Origin: Acidimicrobiia bacterium
GTDB taxonomy: Bacteria > Actinomycetota > Acidimicrobiia > Spongiisociales > UBA5794
Direction of reading: 5' to 3'
NCBI GenBank assembly: GCA_030065575.1
Contig: JASJDZ010000013.1
Coordinates: 1-61,212 of the forward strand
DNA: 61,212 nt
Of this stretch, positions 27,117 to 34,716 are shown in pieces. Made by a program: the position numbers and the translations under genes. Under the pieces are notes generated by a model. It ran no database searches. It was not told the origin of the DNA and saw only the letters and a program-made list of their open reading frames with translations. The first letter of the stretch is position 1; each line of letters starts with the position of its first letter.

Positions 27117-27724
27117 CCGACATCAAATACGACGAGAACGGGCTGGTGGTCGGCGTCGTCCAAGATGCCGCCTCTCGTCGGGTCCTGATGGTCGGCTACC
27201 TCAACGAAGAGAGCCTCCGCCTGACCAGGGAAACCGGCCGAGTGCATTTCTGGAGCCGCTCGCGTGGCGAGCTGTGGGAGAAGGGTGCAACCAGCGGCAA
27301 CTACCTGAACCTCGTCGAAATCCGGCAGGACTGCGACGGCGACGCCCTGCTGATCACCGCCCGACCCGAGGGCCCGACCTGCCACACCGGAGAAACGAGT
27401 TGCTTCGCGGAAGATCCCGACGAACAGGGATTCTCCCGGCTGGAGACGCTGTGGGCGACCATGAGATCCCGCCTGACCGATGCCGATCCCGAGTCGTCGT
27501 ACACAGCGCGACTGGCGTCGGTCGGTCCCGACCTGACCGGGCGGAAGCTGGTGGAAGAGGCCACCGAGACACTCATCGCAGCCAAGAACCACGCTGCTGG
27601 CGCCGACCGGTCGCGAGTGGTTGAGGAGTCCGCCGACGTCATCTATCACCTGTTCGCCCTTCTCGCTGAGCGCAACATCAGTGCGGCGGAGGTCATCGAG
27701 GAACTCGGGAAGCGAGCCCGGTGA
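27113..27724 (+). CDS. hisIE: Phosphoribosyl-AMP cyclohydrolase / phosphoribosyl-ATP pyrophosphatase
   Basis: The 203-residue protein fuses HisI (about 1-110: [50 protein letters not shown] with the zinc Cys residues) and HisE (about 115-203: [31 protein letters not shown]). It performs steps 2 and 3 of the pathway. Fused HisIE in an actinobacterium is less usual than separate genes. It closes the his operon; a lipoprotein start follows 47 bases later. Confidence 0.95.
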
Positions 27725-27771
27725 CTGAGGTGCCGGGTATTGGCATAGGGTTGCTGGCGTACACTCGCCGG

Positions 27772-28251
27772 ATGCGTTTGCTGCTCCTTGCTATCGCTCT
27801 GATGTCGGCCCTGGCGGCCTGCGGCGGATCCGATGTCGACATCTCCGATGTCCCGGAGCTTGCCGCGATAAGCGGAGATGAGCTGATTGCGCAGCTGACG
27901 GAATCGAACGAGCCGGTTGTCGTCAACGTCTGGGCATCCTGGTGTGTGCCGTGCCGATCCGAAGCTCCCCTGCTCGAGCGCGCTGCCCGGCAGAGCTCGG
28001 TTCGATTCATCGGCCTCAATGTGCGTGATGATCAGCAGGGAGCCCGATCATTCATCGCCGAGTTCTTCCCGAATGCTCCGATCGAGCATTACATGGATAC
28101 CAGTGGCGATATCCCTGTCGAGCTGGGTGGCACCCGCGGTGTGCCGCTCACATTCTTCTTCGCTCCGGGTGGTGAGTTGATCAAGCTCCACACGGGCGTG
28201 ATCGATGAGCGGACCCTTGCCCTACAGATCGATGAGATTGCGGGCGCCTGA
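27772..28251 (+). CDS. TlpA/ResA-like thioredoxin lipoprotein (CVPC)
   Basis: The 159-residue protein has a lipoprotein signal (LLLLAIALMSALAACGG, Cys in lipobox LAAC) and a thioredoxin fold: VVNVWASWCVPCRSEAP with active-site Cys58 and Cys61, FIGLNVRDD, and the cis-Pro in RGVPLTFFFAPGG. It should act outside the membrane as a thiol-disulfide reductant, for example in cytochrome c or protein disulfide metabolism. ATG 27772 is chosen over an upstream GTG because it gives the signal peptide. The stop shares a base with the next gene. Confidence 0.88.
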   Translation: MRLLLLAIALMSALAACGGSDVDISDVPELAAISGDELIAQLTESNEPVVVNVWASWCVPCRSEAPLLERAARQSSVRFIGLNVRDDQQGARSFIAEFFPNAPIEHYMDTSGDIPVELGGTRGVPLTFFFAPGGELIKLHTGVIDERTLALQIDEIAGA

Positions 28252-28964
28252 TGGAATTCAGTTTGCTGGGCGCAGTCTTTGTGGCGGTCATCCCGCTCTA
28301 CCTGGTCATCTACTGGGAGGCGAAAAGAGGCAATGCGGCCTCCTGCGCGCGCAGCCTCTGGGATGTGGCACTGGCGGCAATGGTGGCAGGGATCTTCGTT
28401 GGGCGGCTGGCGGCCATGATCGGCGATGGCGTCAACCCCCTGCAGAATCCTGCCGACATCCTCATCGTTCGGGGAGGTGTTGCGACGGGACCGGCAACGA
28501 TTGCCGCTCTGGCTACGGTCGCATGGCTGGGACGCACAGAGGTCCTTGCCTACGCCGACGGGCTGGCCGCAGCCGCTTTGGCCGGTCTGGGCGGATGGCA
28601 TGCAGGGTGCGTCGTTCGGGAATCGTGCCTGGGCACCCCGAGCGATCTGCCGTGGGCGGTTGCTCAGGGTGGTAGCTCCATCACCCGTCACCCGGTCGAG
28701 ATCTACGCGGCAATCGCCCTCTTCATTGCGGCCGGCGCCCTGGCCTTCTGGAGGGCCCGCGGACGCCCCCGGCCCGGGGTTCCGGCGGCAAGCGCTTTAC
28801 TCATCGCGGCGTTCGTGCGATTGCTCACCGAGCCCATGCGGCCGTCACTGGGGACCGGCCAGCGTTGGTGGTACGCAGCGGGCATCGCAGTTGCGATCGT
28901 GGCGCTTGTCGTGTCAATGCGCCGCGGAGACCAGCCGGATCAACCGGCCAGCGACACCAGATAG
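28251..28964 (+). CDS. Lgt-like (prolipoprotein diacylglyceryl transferase family) membrane protein
   Basis: The 237-residue protein has about seven membrane helices and Lgt-like signatures: GIFVGRLAAMI, a GGVATGPATIAA stretch, GGWHAGCVVRESCLGTPSD (similar to the GRxGCFxxGCCxG loop) and HPVEIYAA followed by RLLTEPMRP. Lgt moves diacylglycerol onto lipobox Cys. It lacks the full Lgt signature and sits between two thioredoxin lipoproteins, so it may be a paralogue with a dedicated role. It overlaps the convergent gene by 25 bases. Confidence 0.75.
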   Translation: MEFSLLGAVFVAVIPLYLVIYWEAKRGNAASCARSLWDVALAAMVAGIFVGRLAAMIGDGVNPLQNPADILIVRGGVATGPATIAALATVAWLGRTEVLAYADGLAAAALAGLGGWHAGCVVRESCLGTPSDLPWAVAQGGSSITRHPVEIYAAIALFIAAGALAFWRARGRPRPGVPAASALLIAAFVRLLTEPMRPSLGTGQRWWYAAGIAVAIVALVVSMRRGDQPDQPASDTR

Positions 28965-29575
28965 TCGAACTTGCCCCGCAAGTCGTCTTCGCTCAGGCCT
29001 CCGAACCAGGCATCGACCACGATGTTGTCTCCGGTGATCATCACCGAGGCAGGCTGCCCGAAGATGTCGTAGAGATCCCAGATCGAGTCGTCGAGACCCC
29101 ATCGCACGTTCCCCGACAGGAGATCATCGGCGACACGGGCAGTCGACTCGAAGTCGGACTTGCCGGCGACGGCAATGAAGTTGATGCTGTCTTGATAGTC
29201 CGATGCAACTGCATCGATCACGGGAAGCTCCCGCTTACAGCTTCCTCACCACTCAGCCCAGAACACCATATAGGTGGGTTTCTGCTCTGCGGTGAGACTG
29301 AATGTGCTGCCGTCGGCGAGCGCAAGATCAAAACCGGGCGCCGGCGGCCCATCAAAACTGGGCGTGGCTGGTGTTTCCTCTGACGCGGGCGGCTCCTCCG
29401 CAGCAGGTGGAGCTTCAGCTGCCGACGTATCGCCGGGCTCCGAAGACGGAGCCGCAACGGTGGAGGAAACAGGCGTCTCGGTCGCTACCGGCTGTGATGA
29501 CTCCGAAGTCGTCGCAGTGCCTCCGCATGCCGCTGCGATGAGACCGAAGACGAGTACGAGTATGAGCTTGCGCAT
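28940..29575 (-). CDS. Candidate selenocysteine thioredoxin lipoprotein (W-U-G-S-C), in-frame TGA
   Basis: Seen directly: a lipoprotein signal (MRKLILVLVFGLIAAACGG), a Pro/Glu/Ala/Ser linker (about 22-85), then a thioredoxin-like domain. The frame meets one TGA at 29248-29246 (residue 110), preceded by VFWAEW and followed without frame change by GSCKRELPVIDAVASDY and about 100 more residues to a TGA at 28942. The TGA replaces exactly the first Cys of the WCxxC motif; Cys113 is kept, and a GQPASVM segment holds the cis-Pro position (Pro175). Two hairpins follow the TGA. Read through, the protein is 211 residues. Inference: a selenoprotein. Alternatives are a point-mutated pseudogene or a sequencing error. 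No Sec machinery genes are in the window. Confidence 0.7.
29200..29245 (-). promoter_or_regulatory. Candidate SECIS region: two hairpins after the in-frame TGA
   Basis: On the minus strand, directly after the TGA, GGAAGCT pairs with AGCTTCC (29245-29239 and 29229-29223) around a 9-base loop. Next, TCGATGC pairs with GCATCGG (29217-29211 and 29206-29200, one wobble) around the loop AGTT. The second loop begins 35 bases after the TGA and has G in its second place, which fits the published bacterial SECIS pattern as I remember it (apical loop with an early G, about 16-37 bases after TGA). Confidence 0.5.
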
Positions 29576-29656
29576 GGGCGCAACCCTACCCGCAGCTGTG
29601 CGGTTCCACCGACGGTTCGGGCGGTAGTTCACCAGACTTTCACAAGTGGCTGCGGA

Positions 29657-31360
29657 TCAGCCTCCCTGCTTGGCCCGTTCCTCTTCCATCAGCTCACGGC
29701 GGAGGATCTTCCCGACAAACGTCTTCGGAAGCTCCTCACGGAACTCGATGGTCCGCGGGATCTTGTAGCGAGCCAGGCGGTCCCGGCAGAACTCGATGAG
29801 CTCCTCTTCGCCGACATCCTTGCCCTCGTCGATCACAACGAAAGCCTTCACCCGCTGATCCGGGCTATCCACCGGCACGCCGATAACCCCAACGTCGACA
29901 ACATCGGGGTGCTCGAAGAGGGCATCCTCGACCTCTCGCGGGTACACGTTGAAACCGCCGGCGGCGAGGATCATGTCCTTCTTTCGATCGACAATCGAAA
30001 AACGACCCTCTTCGTCCATAACGGCAATGTCGCCGGTATGTAGCCATACCTTCCCGGTCTCGTCGGTGCGCAGGACGTCGGTAGTCGCGTCCGGCATGTT
30101 CCAGTAGCCCTTCATCACCTGCGGACCGGAAACGCAGAGCACACCTCGCTCCCCCACCCCCATGAGCTGAGTCTCCGAATCCTCATCGACGATGCGACAG
30201 TCCGTGCTGGGTAGCGGGAAGCCAATGGTCCCGGTAATCGCTGAACCGTCCAGAGGTCCGGCGTGGGTTACCGGGGAGGCCTCACTCAGTCCGTAGCCCT
30301 CGACCAGGGTCCCGCCGCTGGCATCCTCGAAGCCCCGCTTGACCTCAGGCGGTAACGCAGCAGCTCCCGAGATGCACCAGTTGACCGAGGACACGTCGTA
30401 CTTGCCACCGACAACATGGCGATGCCGACTGATTGCCGAATACAGGGTCGGCACACCGGGGAAGTAGGTCGGGTGGTGAGCATCGATGATCTTGAGCAGG
30501 TTGTTCAGGTCTCGCGCGTCGGGAATCAGCAACTGCTTGTATCCGGCCGAGACCGAGTGGTTCATCGACACGGTCACCGAGTAGCTGTGGGTCAGCGGCA
30601 GAGCCGTCATCATCACTTCTTCGCCTTCGACCGCATGCGGGCTCCATTCCCGGGTCTGATAGGCGTTGGCCATGAGATTCTCATGGGTGAGCATTGCACC
30701 CTTCGGCACCCCGGTCGTACCACCCGTGTACATGAGCATGGCGAGATCGTCGGCAGCCACGGCAACCGGCTCCGGGGAGCGATCGGCCAGCACATCGGAC
30801 CAGTCGTGGGTGTTGGCGTCGGCAGCGAAGTCGACCCGGTGCCCACCCTTCTTCTCCTTGAGCAGCGTGAAAGCCGCCTTGAGGGGAGCCTTGAAGTACT
30901 CCTTGATGTTGGTCACTATCACGTGCTCCAACGGAGTATTGGCCCGAGCCTCCTTGACCCGGGGATACATCATGGAAAGCGCAATCGCCACCTTCGACCC
31001 AGCATCACGAGCCTGGTGACCGAACTCCGCCGCCGTGTACAGCGGATTCGATGGCACCGCGACTGCACCGCAACGCCACACGGCGTAGTAGGCAATCACC
31101 AGCTGGGGGCAGTTCGGCATGAACAGCGACACCCGATCGCCCTTGCCGACCCCCAGGTCTTGCAGCCCGGCGGCCAGCGAGTCGGCCAGATCGTTCAGCT
31201 GCGTGTAGCTGATGGCGCGGTCGAAAAAGACCAGGGCGTCCTTGTCTCCCCACTTCGCCTGGGCGCTGCCGAGTAGTTGGTCGAGAGACCCATCCGGCCA
31301 GGTCACCTCGGGCCCTACTCCATCCTCATACCCACCGTGCCAGGGCCTTGCATCAGACAT
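29657..31360 (-). CDS. Long-chain fatty acid-CoA ligase (AMP-binding)
   Basis: The 567-residue acyl-adenylate-forming enzyme activates fatty acids to CoA esters. It has the P-loop MYTGGTTGVPKGAMLTHEN, GYGLSEASPVTH, WLHTGDIAVMDEEG, IVDRKKDMILAAGGFNVYPR and the C-terminal catalytic lysine region LPKTFVGKILRREL. The start overlaps the trpD end by 8 bases, suggesting cotranscription downstream of trpD. Chain length is not predictable. Confidence 0.92.
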   Translation of the reverse strand: MSDARPWHGGYEDGVGPEVTWPDGSLDQLLGSAQAKWGDKDALVFFDRAISYTQLNDLADSLAAGLQDLGVGKGDRVSLFMPNCPQLVIAYYAVWRCGAVAVPSNPLYTAAEFGHQARDAGSKVAIALSMMYPRVKEARANTPLEHVIVTNIKEYFKAPLKAAFTLLKEKKGGHRVDFAADANTHDWSDVLADRSPEPVAVAADDLAMLMYTGGTTGVPKGAMLTHENLMANAYQTREWSPHAVEGEEVMMTALPLTHSYSVTVSMNHSVSAGYKQLLIPDARDLNNLLKIIDAHHPTYFPGVPTLYSAISRHRHVVGGKYDVSSVNWCISGAAALPPEVKRGFEDASGGTLVEGYGLSEASPVTHAGPLDGSAITGTIGFPLPSTDCRIVDEDSETQLMGVGERGVLCVSGPQVMKGYWNMPDATTDVLRTDETGKVWLHTGDIAVMDEEGRFSIVDRKKDMILAAGGFNVYPREVEDALFEHPDVVDVGVIGVPVDSPDQRVKAFVVIDEGKDVGEEELIEFCRDRLARYKIPRTIEFREELPKTFVGKILRRELMEEERAKQGG

Positions 31361-32387
31361 TCTTCTCGCTCCCTCCAGAGAAAGTGACGGCAGCTTCTAA
31401 TACTTCTCCCGCGCGACCCGAATCCACGGATTGCGCTGCGATCTCCATTGCCTCGACAAACCCATCGGCGAGCCCTGCCGCCACAATGGCGGGGGCGGCG
31501 TTCACTAGGGCGATATCACGTTTCGGCCCTGCGGCTCCGTCGAGAATCTGCAGTGTGATTGCGATATTGGCGGACACATCTCCGCCTTGCAGGTCCTCCA
31601 TCCGGGCCCGGGTGACCCCAAAGTCCTCCGGAGTGAACTCGGCATGAGTGATCTCACCGTGTCGCAGGCGGTAGATGAATGAAGGACCGGTTGTGGTCAA
31701 TTCGTCGAGGCCATCTTCACCGTAGAAGACAAACGCGGTTTCGGCCCCGAGATTGGTCAACACCTGGATCATCAGCTCGGCCATACGCGGATCCGAGACG
31801 CCGAGCGCATAGCGGCGGGCGCCCGCAGGGTTGCACAAAGGGCCGAGGAAGTTGAACACGGTCCGGAAACCAAGCTGCCGGCGGACGGGACCGGCGTGTC
31901 GCATCGCCGGGTGATACTGGGGAGCGAAGAAGAAGCCGAAGCCAACCTCCTTCACCATCTGGACCGTCCTCTCCGGTGACATCGCCAGATCGATGCCGAG
32001 CGCTTCGAGAAGATCGGCCGACCCGGCCGCGGAAGACGCGGCCCGATTTCCGTGTTTGGCGATCTTCACTCCGGCTCCGGCGGCAACGAACGCCGCCGTT
32101 GTCGAGATGTTGAACGTACCGGAACGATCGCCACCGGTGCCGACCAGATCGACGATCGGGGCATCGATCTCGACCGTCAACGCAGCCGATCGCATCGCTT
32201 CGACAAAGCCGGTCATCTCGGCTGCCGTCTCACCCTTGGTCCTGAGGATGGCTAGAAACGCGGCAATCTGGGCATCGGTAGCTTCGCCGGCCATGATCTC
32301 GTCCATCGCCGAGCGCGCTTCTACCTGACTGAGATGGCTGCTCCCGAGCAGCTGATCGAATACTTCCGGCCATGACACAGCACCCAT
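31353..32387 (-). CDS. trpD: Anthranilate phosphoribosyltransferase
   Basis: The 344-residue enzyme attaches PRPP to anthranilate in tryptophan synthesis. It has the PRPP loop DLVGTGGDRSGTFNISTTAA, KHGNRAASSAAGSADLLEALG, FFFAPQYHPAMRHAGPVRRQ and RTVFNFLGPLCNPA. No other trp genes are nearby, which is common in actinobacteria. The first ATG at 32387 has no clear ribosome site. Confidence 0.96.
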   Translation of the reverse strand: MGAVSWPEVFDQLLGSSHLSQVEARSAMDEIMAGEATDAQIAAFLAILRTKGETAAEMTGFVEAMRSAALTVEIDAPIVDLVGTGGDRSGTFNISTTAAFVAAGAGVKIAKHGNRAASSAAGSADLLEALGIDLAMSPERTVQMVKEVGFGFFFAPQYHPAMRHAGPVRRQLGFRTVFNFLGPLCNPAGARRYALGVSDPRMAELMIQVLTNLGAETAFVFYGEDGLDELTTTGPSFIYRLRHGEITHAEFTPEDFGVTRARMEDLQGGDVSANIAITLQILDGAAGPKRDIALVNAAPAIVAAGLADGFVEAMEIAAQSVDSGRAGEVLEAAVTFSGGSEKNV

Positions 32388-32432
32388 GCCCGCGACGCTA
32401 GCACTCGCGTTCAGGCGGAAGAAGTTGTGGTG

Positions 32433-32705
32433 TCAGGCGATCTGACGATGGAGGGAGCGCCGCTCCTTCTCTGTCATTCCGCCCCATACTCCGAATCGAA
32501 TCTTGGCCTCGATAGAGAACTCGAGACAGTCCATCTGGACGGGGCACCCGGAGCAGATACGGACGGCGTCTCGCTCTCCCTCCGGGGTGACCGGGAAGAA
32601 CAGGTCAGGATCACAATCACGGCACACGGCAAAAGCTGCCCAGGGGCGTTCCTCGGTGATAGGAGCCGCCAGGGCGGGCTCGATTTCGCTGAAGAGATCA
32701 TTCAT
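32433..32705 (-). CDS. WhiB-family iron-sulfur transcription regulator
   Basis: The 90-residue protein has the WhiB cysteine set: Cys28 (AVCRDCDPDLFFP), Cys51, Cys54 and Cys60 (ICSGCPVQMDCLEFS) that bind a 4Fe-4S cluster, an additional Cys31, and the GVWGG turn followed by TEKERRSLHR for DNA or sigma-factor contact. ATG 32705 is set by GGAGGT eight bases before; the frame is open much further but without homology. WhiB proteins are confined to actinobacteria and their phages, a strong lineage marker. Confidence 0.95.
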   Translation of the reverse strand: MNDLFSEIEPALAAPITEERPWAAFAVCRDCDPDLFFPVTPEGERDAVRICSGCPVQMDCLEFSIEAKIRFGVWGGMTEKERRSLHRQIA

Positions 32706-32888
32706 TAGGCACCTCCGAGAGGTGTCGCTGAGCCACCGGATCTCGGTGGTTCCCCAATATGACGTTCCGGGCCGGGAATTGGTTCCCGCACGGCCGCACC
32801 CGAGCACGACAGATCCCGGGGGAAACGGCTCTGCCGGGCCACTAGAATTGCCGTCCGTTCCAACAAGCCCGAGGTGGGAGGCAGCTCC

Positions 32889-33347
32889 TTGCTCTACTTC
32901 GCATACAACGCACGCATATCGCCGGATGAGATGGAACAGGTGGCACCGAACGCCGAGTTCAAGTTCATCGCCCACCTGCCCGAGTGGGGTCTGGAGTTTC
33001 CCATCACCAACGACACCTGGGGAGGAACCCTCCCGGTGGTGAAGCCCGAGCCAGGCTCGACGGTGTGGGGTGCTGTGTACGAGGTTCCAAAACCGGATCT
33101 GAAATCCCTCGACGAGATCGAGGCCGGTGAACAGAGGGCAGCACAGACGGTCGAGGCAATGGATCGCAACGGCAAGCGCCATCAGGTCGTCGTCCACCTT
33201 CTCGACGGTGCAGAAGGCGCCAACGGAAACGGGAATGGCCGGCCCTCGCCCGACTACCTACGGCTGATGGTGAAGGGCTCCAAGCACTGGAGCCTGCCGT
33301 TTGGATGGATCGCCGGGCTTGAAGAGCACCTGCAAGGCGGCCTGTGA
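32889..33347 (+). CDS. Gamma-glutamylcyclotransferase-like (AIG2/GGCT fold) protein
   Basis: The 152-residue protein has an N-terminal LYFAYNARIS, akin to the YFAYGSN substrate loop of the family, WGAVYEVPK, and SPDYLRLMVKGSKHWSLPFG near the end. These enzymes release 5-oxoproline from gamma-glutamyl peptides. TTG 32889 is chosen because GGGAGG at 32876-32881 is correctly spaced and the motif is normally N-terminal; a GTG at 32874 is the alternative. It overlaps the next gene by 4 bases. Confidence 0.75.
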   Translation: MLYFAYNARISPDEMEQVAPNAEFKFIAHLPEWGLEFPITNDTWGGTLPVVKPEPGSTVWGAVYEVPKPDLKSLDEIEAGEQRAAQTVEAMDRNGKRHQVVVHLLDGAEGANGNGNGRPSPDYLRLMVKGSKHWSLPFGWIAGLEEHLQGGL

Positions 33348-33745
33348 GCGAGGATTCGCCCCGACCCACCATCAGGTGGGGAGCGGTAGCCATCGGAGCG
33401 ATGGCCGGGTTGGTGGTAGCGCTGCTGGCCTTCATCGTCCTCGGCATCTCCGGGGTGGTGGCCCCGGGACGCGGTGAGATTCTGCTCCTATTCATCCAGT
33501 TCCTTTCCCTGGTGGTGGCCGGGTATGTCGCCGGTCGGTTGTCGGATGCCGCCGAGGTTCACGGCGGCCTCGCCGGCCTGCTCAGCGCATTTGTCTCGGG
33601 GCTCATCTCGGTCACTTCGTCGAGCGTTTCCCTCATCGGGATCATCACCCTCACCGTCATTGCCGCTGCGCTCGGTTCGGCCGGAGGGGTCCTCGCCCGT
33701 TGGCAGCGCAACGCCACCGAGCAACCCGCAGAACAGCCCGAGTAG
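33344..33745 (+). CDS. Small four-helix membrane protein (TIGR04086-like)
   Basis: The 133-residue protein has four hydrophobic segments (WGAVAIGAMAGLVVALLAFIV; ILLLFIQFLSLVVAGYVAG; GLAGLLSAFVSGLISVTSS; LIGIITLTVIAAALGSAGG) and a Gln/Glu-rich C-terminus. The pattern is like the TIGR04086 family of unknown role. GTG 33344 overlaps the upstream stop (GTGA). No function can be stated. Confidence 0.65.
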   Translation: MSEDSPRPTIRWGAVAIGAMAGLVVALLAFIVLGISGVVAPGRGEILLLFIQFLSLVVAGYVAGRLSDAAEVHGGLAGLLSAFVSGLISVTSSSVSLIGIITLTVIAAALGSAGGVLARWQRNATEQPAEQPE

Positions 33746-33832
33746 CCCTTCACTCGCGGCGGTTGGTACCGCATAGCGAGTCCTATCGCAGGCGCTCTCG
33801 ACATCGGGCTTGCCCATTGGGACCTTTTGGGA

Positions 33833-33906
33833 CTTATGGCCCTAGACGCATATGCATGAGTGGGCATAAGCTGCATAGCATTCATGAAGACGCATGTGAT
33901 GCATAG
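33833..33906. promoter_or_regulatory. Candidate operator upstream of the sulfur cluster
   Basis: CTTATGGCCC (33833-33842) and GGGCATAAG (33862-33870) form an inverted repeat with one extra base, centred on the palindrome GCATATGC (33848-33855). Downstream, TGCATAG occurs twice (33872-33878 and 33900-33906). The AT-rich, GCAT-rich stretch stands out against the GC-rich surroundings and ends 10 bases before the HTH-PocR start, so binding by that regulator is a reasonable guess. Confidence 0.4.
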
Positions 33907-33915
33907 GGCGGCACA

Positions 33916-34701
33916 GTGAGCCTTCTCACCACCAAGCAAGTTCAAGAGATATTCAAGGTCGACAGATCCACCATCTACCGAATGGCCGAGGACGGACGGC
34001 TTCCGGCGGTCAAGGTCGGCCGCCAGTGGCGGTTCCCCTCGGACAGGGTTGAAAGCCTGCTCGGACAACCGAGTTCGCTCGGGCAACCTGCCGAGATCTC
34101 CGCATCCACCACAGGAGACGTCACGGATCACCCGGGAGCGGCACTCGACACCTTCCTCCCTCCCGATACCGCACAGGCAGTCGCCGACCTGGCTGCGGAT
34201 CTGTTCGGCGTGATGGCGGTCGTAACCGACATGACCGGGCGGGCGCTCACTACGGTTTCCAACCCGTGTGGGTTCTTCACAGCCGTATACGATTCCGTCT
34301 ACTCCCCGGACCGCTGTTCGGTCGGCTGGCGGAGACTCGGCGAAGAGATCGACCTGGAACCGCAGTTCGTCCCCAGCCACCTCGGGTTCCTCTGTGCCCG
34401 ATCGTTTATCCGGATCGGCTCGAATCTCGCCGGAATGGTGATCGTCGGCGGCGTTGCCCCGGGGCAGTGGCCACCCACGGAGGACGAGATCGCCGCCGTC
34501 GCTGCCGAGACGGGAACCGATCAGGCAACGATCCTCAACCACGTCAACGAGGTCTACTGGATCGACCAATCACATCAGGATTGGATCATCCGCAACCTTT
34601 CCCGAGTGAGCGACCTGATCTCGCTGCTGGCGGACGGGCACGGACGACTCGTACAGAAACTCGACTCAATCGCTGCTCTCGCGGAGCGGCTACCTGAATA
34701 A
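33916..34701 (+). CDS. Transcription regulator: excisionase-type HTH plus PocR sensor domain
   Basis: The 261-residue protein starts with a MerR/excisionase-like helix-turn-helix (LTTKQVQEIFKVDRSTIYRM, then VKVGRQWRFPSDRVESLL), a linker, and a PocR-type ligand domain (about 85-240: GVMAVVTDMTGRALTTVSNP, DRCSVGWRRLG, FLCARSFIRIGSNLAGMVIVG). PocR domains in other bacteria sense small hydrocarbon-derived ligands. The gene is followed at 15 bases by the quinone oxidoreductase gene and probably controls the sulfur module. The pairing of these two domains is uncommon in my knowledge. Its ligand is unknown. Confidence 0.8.
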   Translation: MSLLTTKQVQEIFKVDRSTIYRMAEDGRLPAVKVGRQWRFPSDRVESLLGQPSSLGQPAEISASTTGDVTDHPGAALDTFLPPDTAQAVADLAADLFGVMAVVTDMTGRALTTVSNPCGFFTAVYDSVYSPDRCSVGWRRLGEEIDLEPQFVPSHLGFLCARSFIRIGSNLAGMVIVGGVAPGQWPPTEDEIAAVAAETGTDQATILNHVNEVYWIDQSHQDWIIRNLSRVSDLISLLADGHGRLVQKLDSIAALAERLPE

Positions 34702-34716
34702 GCAAGGAGAAACCAC

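Noticed and set aside
28940-29221. Treating the downstream part of the TGA-containing thioredoxin as a separate gene
   Set aside because: Starting at the GTG at 29221 would remove the first half of the thioredoxin fold, including both active-site positions; the continuous frame with the upstream part fits one gene.
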